A program made the position numbers and the translations under genes. A DNA stretch of 64,000 nt from CAYOWK01 sp964407665 (GTDB lineage: Bacteria > Pseudomonadota > Alphaproteobacteria > Caulobacterales > Hyphomonadaceae), in the NCBI GenBank assembly GCA_964407665.1, contig CAYOWK010000001.1, forward strand, positions 62,001 through 126,000, in the 5' to 3' direction. Every line of letters begins with the position of its first letter. Positions within the stretch are counted from its first letter, which is position 1. Under the pieces are notes generated by a model that ran no database searches, was not told the DNA's origin, and saw nothing but the letters and a program-made list of their open reading frames with translations. Positions 1 to 7,078 of the stretch are shown piece by piece.

Positions 1-377
1 GCGAGAGAGGGCAAGCCCTGTCGGGCGGCGAGAGGCAGCGCGTTGCGATCGCCAGAGCGCTACTCAGGGAGGCGCCGATACTGGCGTGCGACGAGCCGAC
101 ATCGGCTCTCGATCCGGCGACGGGCAGGTACGTCGGCGACGCAATCCTGAGCGCTGCATCGGGCAGAACCTGTTTCATCGTCACGCACAGGCTCGAGCTT
201 GCCGCACGCGCGCAGCGGATTCTTGTCCTGGAGCGGGGCCGTCTGGTTGAGCAGGGAACTCATGGCGCCCTCATCTCAGGCGGCGGCCGATACGCAGAGA
301 TGTGGCGAAGGCGAAGCGAGTCGCCACCGGAGTTTGCCGGGCCATGGGTGGGCAAGCCCGAGGCGTCTGACGGATAA
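1..377 (+). CDS. ABC exporter ATP-binding domain, C-terminal part (lasso D-like)
   Basis: Only the C-terminal ~125 residues are inside the window; the reading frame is open at the left edge (codons from base 3). The ABC signature LSGGERQRVAIARALL is followed by a Walker B region (ILACDEPTSALD) and an H-loop histidine (FIVTHRLE), so this is the last third of an ABC nucleotide-binding domain, as at the end of a fused membrane/ATPase exporter. The stop TAA is at 375-377. The gene runs into the lasso locus (luxR-type regulator, TonB receptor, isopeptidase), and proteobacterial lasso clusters use a D exporter for export and immunity. Assignment to lasso D is therefore inferred from context; the membrane domain is outside the window. 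Confidence 0.85.
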   Translation, partial: ERGQALSGGERQRVAIARALLREAPILACDEPTSALDPATGRYVGDAILSAASGRTCFIVTHRLELAARAQRILVLERGRLVEQGTHGALISGGGRYAEMWRRRSESPPEFAGPWVGKPEASDG

Positions 378-601
378 TGCAGCAACAGGCGGCGGCGATG
401 GGGCCAGTCGACGCGTCAGCCCGCGACATTGTTGAAAACGGGACGATTTGGGTTGAGCGCCGGGCAGGTCATGACCTACCCATGACCAGGATCGTCAGAC
501 GGCTGCTCGATGGGGGACTGAGCATGACGCGTCACTGCCTGCGTAACAATATCCAGCGCTTCGCTTGGGGGTTTGAACTGTCGCCGCAGGCGGTAGGCTG
601 A

Positions 602-1345
602 ATGCGCAGCAGGTACTGGACCTTTGTCGAGGAGGTTGAAGATGCGCAATCGGTGCGCGCGGTTCGCGAGCATCTTGGGCGCGCGCTGAACGCCCTCGGC
701 GTCGATTCGTTTGCGCTGCTGACCCACGCCCAGCCGGCAGACATTGGAAGCCTGGGCGTCTATGCACACAACTGGCCGGAGGGCGCCGTCGACCACCTGT
801 TCGCAGGGGGGCAGGGGTTTGCCCCGAACCCGCTTTTCGAAGCGGTGGAACAGGGCGATGGCGTTCTCCACTGGTCCTCTCCCCTGTGGCTTTCGACCCT
901 GAACAACGACCAGCGGATATGGCTGGCGAAGCTGAAGCAACTCATTCGCGGGCATGCGGCGACCAAGCTGGTGCGCTCGCCTCTTGTCAGCGCCTCCTGT
1001 TCGATCGCGGCGGACGAACCGCTCGATCCTGACCAGATGCGCGTCTGCATGCGGATCGCCAACTATGCCTTCCAGCAGGTGCAGTTCCTGCAGCGGCCCC
1101 AGATCACCGGAGCCGAGCGCATCACCACCCGCGAGCATGAAGTCCTCTACCGGGCGGCGGTGTTCGGCGAGCGCCCAAGCATTGTCGCCCGCAAGATCGG
1201 GGTCAAAGTCTCAACCGTCCGGACGCTTCGCCAGAAAGCCTATGGGCGGCTCGATGCGGAAAGCCCGGAACAGGCGACCTGGCGCATGATCGAGACCCGT
1301 CAGCTCTTCCGCGGCGGACGAAAAGGCAAGCCACGAACCTGGTAG
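602..1345 (+). CDS. LuxR-family regulator with autoinducer-binding-like domain
   Basis: The protein has 247 residues. Residues about 5-165 resemble the autoinducer-binding domain (NWP...VDHL...PNPLFE...LHW), and residues about 175-235 form a LuxR-type helix-turn-helix (ITTREHEVLYRAAVFGERPSIVARKIGVK... split here only for length). At positions where AHL receptors have the conserved Asp-Pro pair this protein has Asn-Pro, and one of the usual aromatic residues is replaced, while the later Trp (LHWSS) is kept. It may therefore bind a different ligand or none. The start follows a stop codon directly (TGA then ATG at 602), so it cannot extend upstream. No luxI synthase is visible, so it is a LuxR solo. 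It lies upstream of, and on the same strand as, the TonB receptor and isopeptidase. Confidence 0.75.
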   Translation: MRSRYWTFVEEVEDAQSVRAVREHLGRALNALGVDSFALLTHAQPADIGSLGVYAHNWPEGAVDHLFAGGQGFAPNPLFEAVEQGDGVLHWSSPLWLSTLNNDQRIWLAKLKQLIRGHAATKLVRSPLVSASCSIAADEPLDPDQMRVCMRIANYAFQQVQFLQRPQITGAERITTREHEVLYRAAVFGERPSIVARKIGVKVSTVRTLRQKAYGRLDAESPEQATWRMIETRQLFRGGRKGKPRTW

Positions 1346-1347
1346 CG

Positions 1348-1361
1348 GCCTCTGCAGAGGC
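1348..1361. terminator. Perfect 14-bp palindrome after the luxR-type gene
   Basis: GCCTCTGCAGAGGC starts two bases after the stop codon of the regulator. There is no T-run, so a terminator role is weak; it could be a hairpin or a protein-binding site in the 119-base leader before the TonB receptor gene. Confidence 0.3.
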
Positions 1362-1464
1362 TGCGGCATGTCTTCGCCGCGGGCGCTCGCATGTTTTGGC
1401 GGCATGGCAGGTAGGGGGAGGCCGATCCCGCACGACATATTGACGTCATGCGAATGAGGGCGGG

Positions 1465-4179
1465 ATGAAGAACCAACAGGTATCGGGTCGCGAGCGTCGA
1501 GTCCGTTTCTGGAAACCCGGGCTTTCAGCCAGCGCCGCTGTTCTGCTCGCGGCAAGCCTGCAGCCTGCCTATGCGCAGGAACAGCGGTTCAGTTTCGACA
1601 TTTCGCCCCAACCTCTGTCGTCGGCCTTGCTGGAACTTGGCCGGCAGGCAAACCTGTCCGTGCTTGCGCCGTCATCCCTGGTGGACGACAAGACCACGCC
1701 GGGTGTGAGGGGAGACCTCAGCGCAAACGATGCCTTCATGCGTCTTCTGGCGGGAAGCGGCCTTCGCGCCGAGTTCGTCAATCCCACCGCCGTCCGCATC
1801 GTCGCTCAGGACGACGCACGCATGCCGGCATGGCGGCAAGCGCCGGGTGCGCCAGAGCAGGCGTCGCGGACGACGGAAAGAATCATCGTCACCGGCACCA
1901 CGATCACGGGCGTCTATCCGGCATCATCCCCCGTCACGATCTACAGCGCCGACGACATTGCGCGGACCGGCGCGACGACGATGGAGCAATTCATCGCCAA
2001 GGTTCCGCAGAATCTGGGGACATTCTCGCAGTATGCGGCCGGATCGGCCGTCGATGCCAGCAATCCCAACGGTGTGACCTCCGCAGACCTTCGCGGCCTT
2101 GGCGTTGGCACGACACTCACGCTCCTGAATGGCCGCAGGCTGGCAAACTCGAACAGCGGCCAGAGCGTCGATATCTCCCTCATTCCGGCAAGCGCGATCG
2201 AGCGCGTCGAAATTCTGACCGACGGCGCGTCGGCCATCTATGGGTCGGATGCGATCGGGGGCGTCGTCAACTTTGTCCTGAAGAAGGATTTCGAGGGCGC
2301 CGAGACGCGAGCTTCCATCGGCGGCGTGACCGATGGCGGCATGAAGCAGGGCGGGTTCAGCCAGAGCCTGGGGGGAAGCTGGGAGGGAGGCTCAGGCCTC
2401 ATCGCCTACAACTATCACTCAGCTTCCGCGCTGGAGCGCAGCGAGCGGGATTATTCTGCGCCCGCCGGGCAGGGCACGCTCACGCCGAATGACGTCCGGC
2501 ACAATGTTTTTACCACGTTGCAACATGACGTCACGAGCCAGCTGCGGATCGGGCTCGACGCCGGCTATGCGTGGCGCAAGGTGAAGAATAGCTACACCTT
2601 GCCGTTTCCGGGCTTCGAGTCCTTCTCCACCTTCAACAGCTATGGGAGCACCACCCAGCAGGCGTTCGGAAGTCTCGGCGCCGTCTATGACATCACCGAC
2701 GACCTCATGGCGAGCATGGACGTCTCCTATTCGAGGACAGATGTCGAGGGCGAGCGCGCGTCTGTCTACTTCAATCAGGTCCCAACACCTCCGCCGACTT
2801 TCTCAGATTTCAGTACTCTGGGATCGTCCCTCGACGCGGTCGCCAAGCTGGAGGGCGATCTCTTCGATCTTCCGGGAGGGGCGGCCCGCTTCTCTGTCGG
2901 CGCCGGCGCGCTGGACGAGACGTTTGAGGGCGTCAGCGCGGTTACGAACGCCCAGAGCGCCGGCGAACTCGGGCGCCAGACCCTCTATGGTTTTAGCGAG
3001 GTCTTCCTGCCCCTGGTGTCTTCGGAACTCGATATTCCCTTCGTGCGCAAGTTGGAGCTGAGCCTTGCGGCGCGCTACACGGACTACAGGGATACGAGCG
3101 AGCCTGGGATCGACCAGGACTTTGGAAGCTCCGTCGATCCGAAAGTCGGGCTGCTCTGGTCCCCTAGCGAGGACCTGAATCTGCGCGGCACATATGGTCG
3201 CTCGTTTCGCGCACCGTCCCTGACACAGCTCGACCGCACGTCCGGCGCCCACTATATTTTCGACCTGCCGGTCGACGGGTCGCCTGCCTATGTGATGGCA
3301 ATCGTTGCCTACCCGGCGCCCGACCTGAAACCAGAGACCGCCGAGACCTATACGCTTGGCTTCGACGTCGAGCCGGCGGCGATGTCGGGCTTCAGGCTCA
3401 GCGGCACCTATTACAGCATCGACTACACGGATCGCATCGCCGCCGCCCCCACCGGCGGCCTCAACCCTTTTGACAATACGAGTCTCGTGCCTGACGTCAT
3501 CTATCGCCCGCTTTCGGCTGCCTTCATCGAGGAAGGCCTGCGGGCGTCGCCCCTTTTCGCCAACCTCAACACGTCCGGGATCGACCTGTCAGATCCCCAG
3601 GCTGCGTCCGCCGCGCTGTTCGCGCTTCCGAACCTCTGGATCTATGATGTCCGGCTGCGGAATTTGGCGCTGTCCCGGCAGGACGGCTTCGATGTGTCGG
3701 TGAGCCAGTCATTAACGACCAAATGGGGTAACGTCGGTCTGGCCGCGAACGTGACGCGTATCCTCGACTACAAACAGCAGTCTTCGCCCAGTGCGCCTGC
3801 TCGCACCGCAACCGACATTCCGGGCGCGCCGCCAAACTGGCGTGGCCGGTTCTCGGCTGGCTGGAGCAACGGACCTGTGCAGGCGACGCTGGGCGTCAAC
3901 TATGTCGATGACTATTCCAATCCCTGGGTCGCCGGAAGTCCTGCTGTCAAAAGCTGGACCACGGTCGATCTCAACATCGGATACGACTTGCGAGCCGATG
4001 GCGCCGCCGTCGACGACAGCGTGCGACTCTCTCTGAGTGTCCAGAATCTGCTGGACGAGGAACCGCCCTTTCTGGGAGATGGGTCCAACCAGGCCATCCT
4101 CGCGCCCATCGGGTTTGATCCCGTGAATGCCAATCCCTTGGGTCGCTTCATCCTGTTCAGCGTTTCCAGGAAATGGTGA
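1465..4179 (+). CDS. TonB-dependent receptor with STN signalling domain (lasso peptide uptake candidate)
   Basis: This 904-residue outer-membrane receptor has a signal peptide (residues 1-37, ending AYAQ). An STN domain follows (about 40-108: FDISPQPLSSALLELGRQAN ... DAFMRLLAGSGL). The plug begins near 135 (RIIVTGTTITG; later DGASAIYGSDAIGGVVNFVL), and the long beta-barrel ends in the aromatic-terminated FSVSRKW. An STN domain marks FecA-type receptors that signal through a FecR anti-sigma protein to an ECF sigma factor; both partners lie to the right (9130 and 10923/12308). In astexin/caulosegnin-type loci a receptor of this class sits immediately before the isopeptidase, as here: the stop overlaps the next start codon by one base. 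Lasso peptide import as the function is inferred from that context. Confidence 0.93.
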   Translation: MKNQQVSGRERRVRFWKPGLSASAAVLLAASLQPAYAQEQRFSFDISPQPLSSALLELGRQANLSVLAPSSLVDDKTTPGVRGDLSANDAFMRLLAGSGLRAEFVNPTAVRIVAQDDARMPAWRQAPGAPEQASRTTERIIVTGTTITGVYPASSPVTIYSADDIARTGATTMEQFIAKVPQNLGTFSQYAAGSAVDASNPNGVTSADLRGLGVGTTLTLLNGRRLANSNSGQSVDISLIPASAIERVEILTDGASAIYGSDAIGGVVNFVLKKDFEGAETRASIGGVTDGGMKQGGFSQSLGGSWEGGSGLIAYNYHSASALERSERDYSAPAGQGTLTPNDVRHNVFTTLQHDVTSQLRIGLDAGYAWRKVKNSYTLPFPGFESFSTFNSYGSTTQQAFGSLGAVYDITDDLMASMDVSYSRTDVEGERASVYFNQVPTPPPTFSDFSTLGSSLDAVAKLEGDLFDLPGGAARFSVGAGALDETFEGVSAVTNAQSAGELGRQTLYGFSEVFLPLVSSELDIPFVRKLELSLAARYTDYRDTSEPGIDQDFGSSVDPKVGLLWSPSEDLNLRGTYGRSFRAPSLTQLDRTSGAHYIFDLPVDGSPAYVMAIVAYPAPDLKPETAETYTLGFDVEPAAMSGFRLSGTYYSIDYTDRIAAAPTGGLNPFDNTSLVPDVIYRPLSAAFIEEGLRASPLFANLNTSGIDLSDPQAASAALFALPNLWIYDVRLRNLALSRQDGFDVSVSQSLTTKWGNVGLAANVTRILDYKQQSSPSAPARTATDIPGAPPNWRGRFSAGWSNGPVQATLGVNYVDDYSNPWVAGSPAVKSWTTVDLNIGYDLRADGAAVDDSVRLSLSVQNLLDEEPPFLGDGSNQAILAPIGFDPVNANPLGRFILFSVSRKW

Positions 4180-6452
4180 TGCGCTCCTGTCCAAGCGGCG
4201 GACGCAGAAGATGGCAAGATGCAGATCCCACAGGATACGGAATCGGCAAGGCTGTCCCTGCGATACTGGCGCTGTTTGTGGTCAACGCTTGTGCCGCGGT
4301 TGCGCAGCAGGCCTTGCCCGCGGCCGTCCCTCAGCCGGTTACGACGCGTGAACTGGTGGAGGTGCGGGGCTTGTCCGCCCTCACACTATCTCCGGATGGA
4401 CAGACGGCTCTCGTTCGCGTCGATAGCCAGAGTCTCGCAAACAATACCACAGAGCTGACCTGGCGCCTCATCAGCCTCGACAGTGGAGAGGTCCGTCATC
4501 TCGGCGACGCCGGCGAGCCGTTCTGGAATGTGAATGGCGGCCTCGACACAGTGGCGCCGCAATGGTCCAGCGATAGCGCGTGGGTCTACTATCGCGGTCT
4601 TCGGAACGATCAGGCGCAGGTCTGGCGGATCAGCGCGGACGGCAAGCGTCACGAGCCGGTCACTCACTTCGACGCGGATGTCCAGGGTTTCGACCTCGAG
4701 CCGAACGGGACGCTTCATGTTGCGATCGAAGGCGCAACGCGTGCCGAGATCGCGGCGGCCGAGCAAAGGGAGTATGAGCGCGGCGTCCTCGTCGATTCGA
4801 CCATCATACCGGGCTACCGGGTCGTGAAGAATTTCCCGGTCAATGGTCGCATGGCCACATATCGCAATCTGCCGTCACTCGATAGCAGTTGGAGGAGGGG
4901 AACGCTGCTTGGCGATCGCCCTCTCCGCGTCGTGACACGTCAACAAGACGGCGGCGCCTTTTGGCCTGCATCTGCCGAAGATGCCTCAGGCTTCGCGGAC
5001 TGGTGGGATCGCGGCGGCTTCGAGCCATTCGATCCGGAAGCCTCTGAACCGGTTCGCAATCCGGCAGGAAACGGAATCGCGAGGCTGGATGTTGGGCGCG
5101 CAACCGAGAGTGAGAGTGTGCTCCAAACCCGGTCAGGTCGTATCCTGGCTTGGCGGGACGATACCTCTGGTCGTCATGGTGTCTGTCGCCATGCCGTTTG
5201 CGTTGAGGCCGAAAGGATCACGCTTGTCGGCTGGACGTCCAATGGGCGAAGCATTGTTTTCCAGGCTGTGAGCTTTGGCGCCGAATCCCTGCACGTCTGG
5301 GACGTGTCCTCGGACAGGGAGCGATTGGTCTTTGAATGGCCGGGTGTGCTGGGCGCACATGCATCAGGCGTCACCGGAACATGCAAGCTTGTCCCAGGCG
5401 CGCGCAAGCCGGAAGAGGCCATCTGCCTGGCGAGCGCGGCCGACCAGCCGCCGCGCGTGCTGGGGATCGATCTCCAATCTGGAAAGTCGCGCACGCTTTT
5501 CGACCCCAATCCTGACCTGTCGCAGGACCGGCTCGGCGTTTCCGAGAAGATCCCGCTGCGCGACCGCTGGGGCGGAACCACCTATGGATATCTCGTGTTT
5601 CCGCGTGAGTGGCTGGCGCTTCCGGCCGGACAGCGCCCGCGCCTGCCGCTCGTTCTCACATCCTACTCTTGCGGTGGCTTCCTGCTCGGAGGGTCGGGCG
5701 CCGACGTGCCGGAGCATGTTCTTGCGGGACAGGGTTACGCCGCCATGTGCATCGACATGTCGAGTTGGGCGGTGCGCCAGGCGGCCGGCGTCAATCTCAG
5801 CATGGGGCCGACAGGCGTCCAGCAGGGCATGGATTTCTTCGAGGATGCAGCCCGAACACTGAGTGAACGCGGGATTGTCGATCCCGAACGTGTTGTAATC
5901 ACTGGCTTCAGCGCGAGCGCGTCCGGCGTCGCCTACACGCTCTACAACTCATCGCTATTCCAAGCCGCGATTGTGACCACCCAGAGCTATATCGATCCGA
6001 TCAACTGCTACCTTGCCGGAACCCTCGGCGGATGCCGGCGAAGTTTCCAGCGCATGGGGTACCAGCCGCCCTACGACAGCCCGAACGGGTATTACGGCGA
6101 TGTCTCGCCCGCCTGGAATGCGGCCAGGATCCGAACCCCGCTCCTGATGCAGCTGCCCGACGTGGAGTACCCCGCCATGATGCAGCTCTATACTTCAATG
6201 GAGGACATTGGCCGCGTTGTGGAAATGCATGTTTTCCCCGACGAGTACCACATGAAGCGGCAGCCACGGCATCGCCTCGTCGTCTACGACCGGAATGTGG
6301 CCTGGATCGATTTCTGGCTGAAGGGTGTGGAGCGGGGCGATACGGAAGACGACGCGACCCTGGTCCGCTGGCGCGCCCTGCGGGACAGGCAATGCGCGAT
6401 CGCCACCTCTTCTGGCGATCATGGCCAGGCGCCGTGGTATTGCACAGGTTGA
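4179..6452 (+). CDS. atxE: Lasso peptide isopeptidase (AtxE-like, S9 prolyl oligopeptidase fold)
   Basis: The protein is about 757 residues. An N-terminal signal or anchor segment (KAVPAILALFVVNACAAVAQ) precedes a propeller-like region (LSALTLSPDGQTALVRVDSQ, PQWSSDSAWVYYRG) and an alpha/beta-hydrolase domain. The nucleophile elbow is GFSASASG with the likely catalytic Ser near residue 578, and the His is in DEYH near 691. Two starts are possible: 4173 has no room for a ribosome site, while 4179 has AGGA seven bases upstream and overlaps the receptor stop (TGATG), so 4179 is preferred. Known AtxE-type enzymes cut the isopeptide bond of the cognate lasso ring. Position right after the TonB receptor and before the precursor genes supports that assignment over a general dipeptidyl peptidase. 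Confidence 0.88.
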   Translation: MRSCPSGGRRRWQDADPTGYGIGKAVPAILALFVVNACAAVAQQALPAAVPQPVTTRELVEVRGLSALTLSPDGQTALVRVDSQSLANNTTELTWRLISLDSGEVRHLGDAGEPFWNVNGGLDTVAPQWSSDSAWVYYRGLRNDQAQVWRISADGKRHEPVTHFDADVQGFDLEPNGTLHVAIEGATRAEIAAAEQREYERGVLVDSTIIPGYRVVKNFPVNGRMATYRNLPSLDSSWRRGTLLGDRPLRVVTRQQDGGAFWPASAEDASGFADWWDRGGFEPFDPEASEPVRNPAGNGIARLDVGRATESESVLQTRSGRILAWRDDTSGRHGVCRHAVCVEAERITLVGWTSNGRSIVFQAVSFGAESLHVWDVSSDRERLVFEWPGVLGAHASGVTGTCKLVPGARKPEEAICLASAADQPPRVLGIDLQSGKSRTLFDPNPDLSQDRLGVSEKIPLRDRWGGTTYGYLVFPREWLALPAGQRPRLPLVLTSYSCGGFLLGGSGADVPEHVLAGQGYAAMCIDMSSWAVRQAAGVNLSMGPTGVQQGMDFFEDAARTLSERGIVDPERVVITGFSASASGVAYTLYNSSLFQAAIVTTQSYIDPINCYLAGTLGGCRRSFQRMGYQPPYDSPNGYYGDVSPAWNAARIRTPLLMQLPDVEYPAMMQLYTSMEDIGRVVEMHVFPDEYHMKRQPRHRLVVYDRNVAWIDFWLKGVERGDTEDDATLVRWRALRDRQCAIATSSGDHGQAPWYCTG

Positions 6453-6479
6453 CGACGCCAACTCGCGTGGCGCCCCGTT

Positions 6480-6513
6480 GAACAGGGCGGCGCCGCGGAC
6501 AGCCGCCCTGTTC
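6480..6513. terminator. Bidirectional hairpin between isopeptidase and precursor A1
   Basis: A perfect 12-bp inverted repeat, GAACAGGGCGGC / GCCGCCCTGTTC, with a 10-base loop lies between the convergent isopeptidase gene (+) and precursor gene A1 (-). It starts 27 bases after the isopeptidase stop and 14 bases past the A1 stop. No strong T-run follows on either side, so termination is inferred from position. Confidence 0.6.
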
Positions 6514-6527
6514 CGGAAGGCGTGGTC

Positions 6528-6638
6528 TCAGCCCGGCTTGCGATAGATGTTGCCGGGCGTTTGCAGGTCGATCGTTTCAGCCCAGCCCAGCACTGGCATG
6601 CCCCGGGTTGCTGTCGACACACGGCCAAGAATCATCAT
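6528..6638 (-). CDS. Lasso peptide precursor A1 (12-residue leader)
   Basis: The gene encodes 36 residues. The leader is MMILGRVSTATR and the core starts GMPVLGWAETID and ends NIYRKPG (24 residues). It fits the proteobacterial lasso rule: L-G-x-x-S-x-x-T in the leader, Thr at position -2, Gly at core 1, and Glu at core 9 for a nine-residue Gly1-Glu9 ring. The ribosome site AAGGAG (6646-6651) is seven bases upstream of the ATG. The frame upstream has no ATG, GTG or TTG before an in-frame stop at 6756-6758, so the leader cannot readily be longer. A paralogue (6851-6958) has the same layout. Cyclase C, the isopeptidase and the TonB receptor are adjacent. The mature product and ring size are inferred. 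Confidence 0.88.
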   Translation of the reverse strand: MMILGRVSTATRGMPVLGWAETIDLQTPGNIYRKPG

Positions 6639-6714
6639 GGCGCTTCTCCTTCGGTTTGCTGTCGCGGGATTTGCGACGGGAGAAGCCTGCCATCGCGCTC
6701 GCAGCGCGTGTCCG

Positions 6715-6730
6715 ATTATATCGTGAATAT
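6715..6730 (-). promoter_or_regulatory. Promoter-like element upstream of precursor A1
   Basis: Read on the minus strand the sequence is ATATTCACGATATAAT, with TATAAT (6715-6720) as a candidate -10 box. The core ATTCACGA is repeated at the matching place upstream of precursor A2, 83 versus 85 bases before each start codon. No clear -35 match was found, so an alternative sigma factor or an activator is possible. Confidence 0.5.
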
Positions 6731-6785
6731 CGAACGAGCGGAGTGCGTGAAGATTTCACGCACAGATCTGCGGCCTTCAAAAGGA

Positions 6786-6816
6786 AAGGGCAGCGAACCG
6801 GGAGGTTGCTGCCCTT
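6786..6816 (-). terminator. Terminator downstream of precursor A2
   Basis: A 9-bp inverted repeat (AAGGGCAGC / GCTGCCCTT) lies downstream of A2 and is followed on the minus strand by a T-rich tract (TCCTTTTGAA). This looks like an intrinsic terminator separating A2 from A1. Confidence 0.6.
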
Positions 6817-6824
6817 GGGAGGCG

Positions 6825-6842
6825 CTGCGTGGCATCACGCAG
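6825..6842 (-). other. Short hairpin just after the precursor A2 stop
   Basis: CTGCGTG and CACGCAG flank a four-base loop, starting nine bases past the A2 stop. It could stabilise the 3' end of the short precursor mRNA. Confidence 0.4.
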
Positions 6843-6850
6843 CAGGACGA

Positions 6851-6958
6851 TCAGTTGCGCGGATACTTGTTGCCGAGCGTCTGGAGGTCGATGGTTTCAG
6901 CGAACCCCGGCACCACAGGTCCCCTGGTTTCTTTGGAAACGCGGCCGAGAATGATCAT
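6851..6958 (-). CDS. Lasso peptide precursor A2 (12-residue leader)
   Basis: The gene encodes 35 residues. The leader is MIILGRVSKETR and the core starts GPVVPGFAETID and ends NKYPRN (23 residues). Like A1 it has Thr at -2, Gly at core 1 and Glu at core 9. The two cores share the block AETIDLQT-x-GN-x-Y but differ in ring positions 2-7 and at the C-terminus. The ATG at 6958 has GGAG (6966-6969) seven bases upstream, the same spacing as A1. An in-frame ATG at 7015 would give a 31-residue leader beginning MSRCGCRVDA, but A1 has no equivalent extension, so the short start is preferred. It is read convergent to the isopeptidase and downstream of cyclase C. Confidence 0.87.
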   Translation of the reverse strand: MIILGRVSKETRGPVVPGFAETIDLQTLGNKYPRN

Positions 6959-7038
6959 GACGATGCTCCGATGCTGTTTGAATGTCGCGTCAACGCGACA
7001 TCCACAGCGTGACATGACTGAACTCGCCGGACGCGCGA

Positions 7039-7056
7039 TATTTCGTGAATATATTC
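7039..7056 (-). promoter_or_regulatory. Promoter-like element upstream of precursor A2
   Basis: On the minus strand this reads GAATATATTCACGAAATA. It shares ATATTCACGA with the element before A1 at nearly the same distance from the start codon (85 versus 83 bases). It falls in the short gap after the cyclase stop, so A2 can probably be transcribed independently of C. Confidence 0.45.
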
Positions 7057-7078
7057 GGCGCGCACCCGCTCCCCGGGA

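Noticed and set aside
377..601. 74-codon frame starting at the ABC exporter stop and ending at the luxR start
   Set aside because: Start and stop touch both neighbours (TAATG and TGAATG), but the residue composition is random-looking, no domain or signal is visible, and no ribosome site precedes it.
6577..6780. 67-codon minus-strand frame covering precursor A1
   Set aside because: It is out of frame with the lasso precursor. The precursor has the ribosome site, the paralogue and the lasso motif; this frame has none.
6851..7015. Longer precursor A2 with a 31-residue leader
   Set aside because: The start at 7015 is possible, but A1 cannot be extended in the same way and both genes have GGAG seven bases before the short start.
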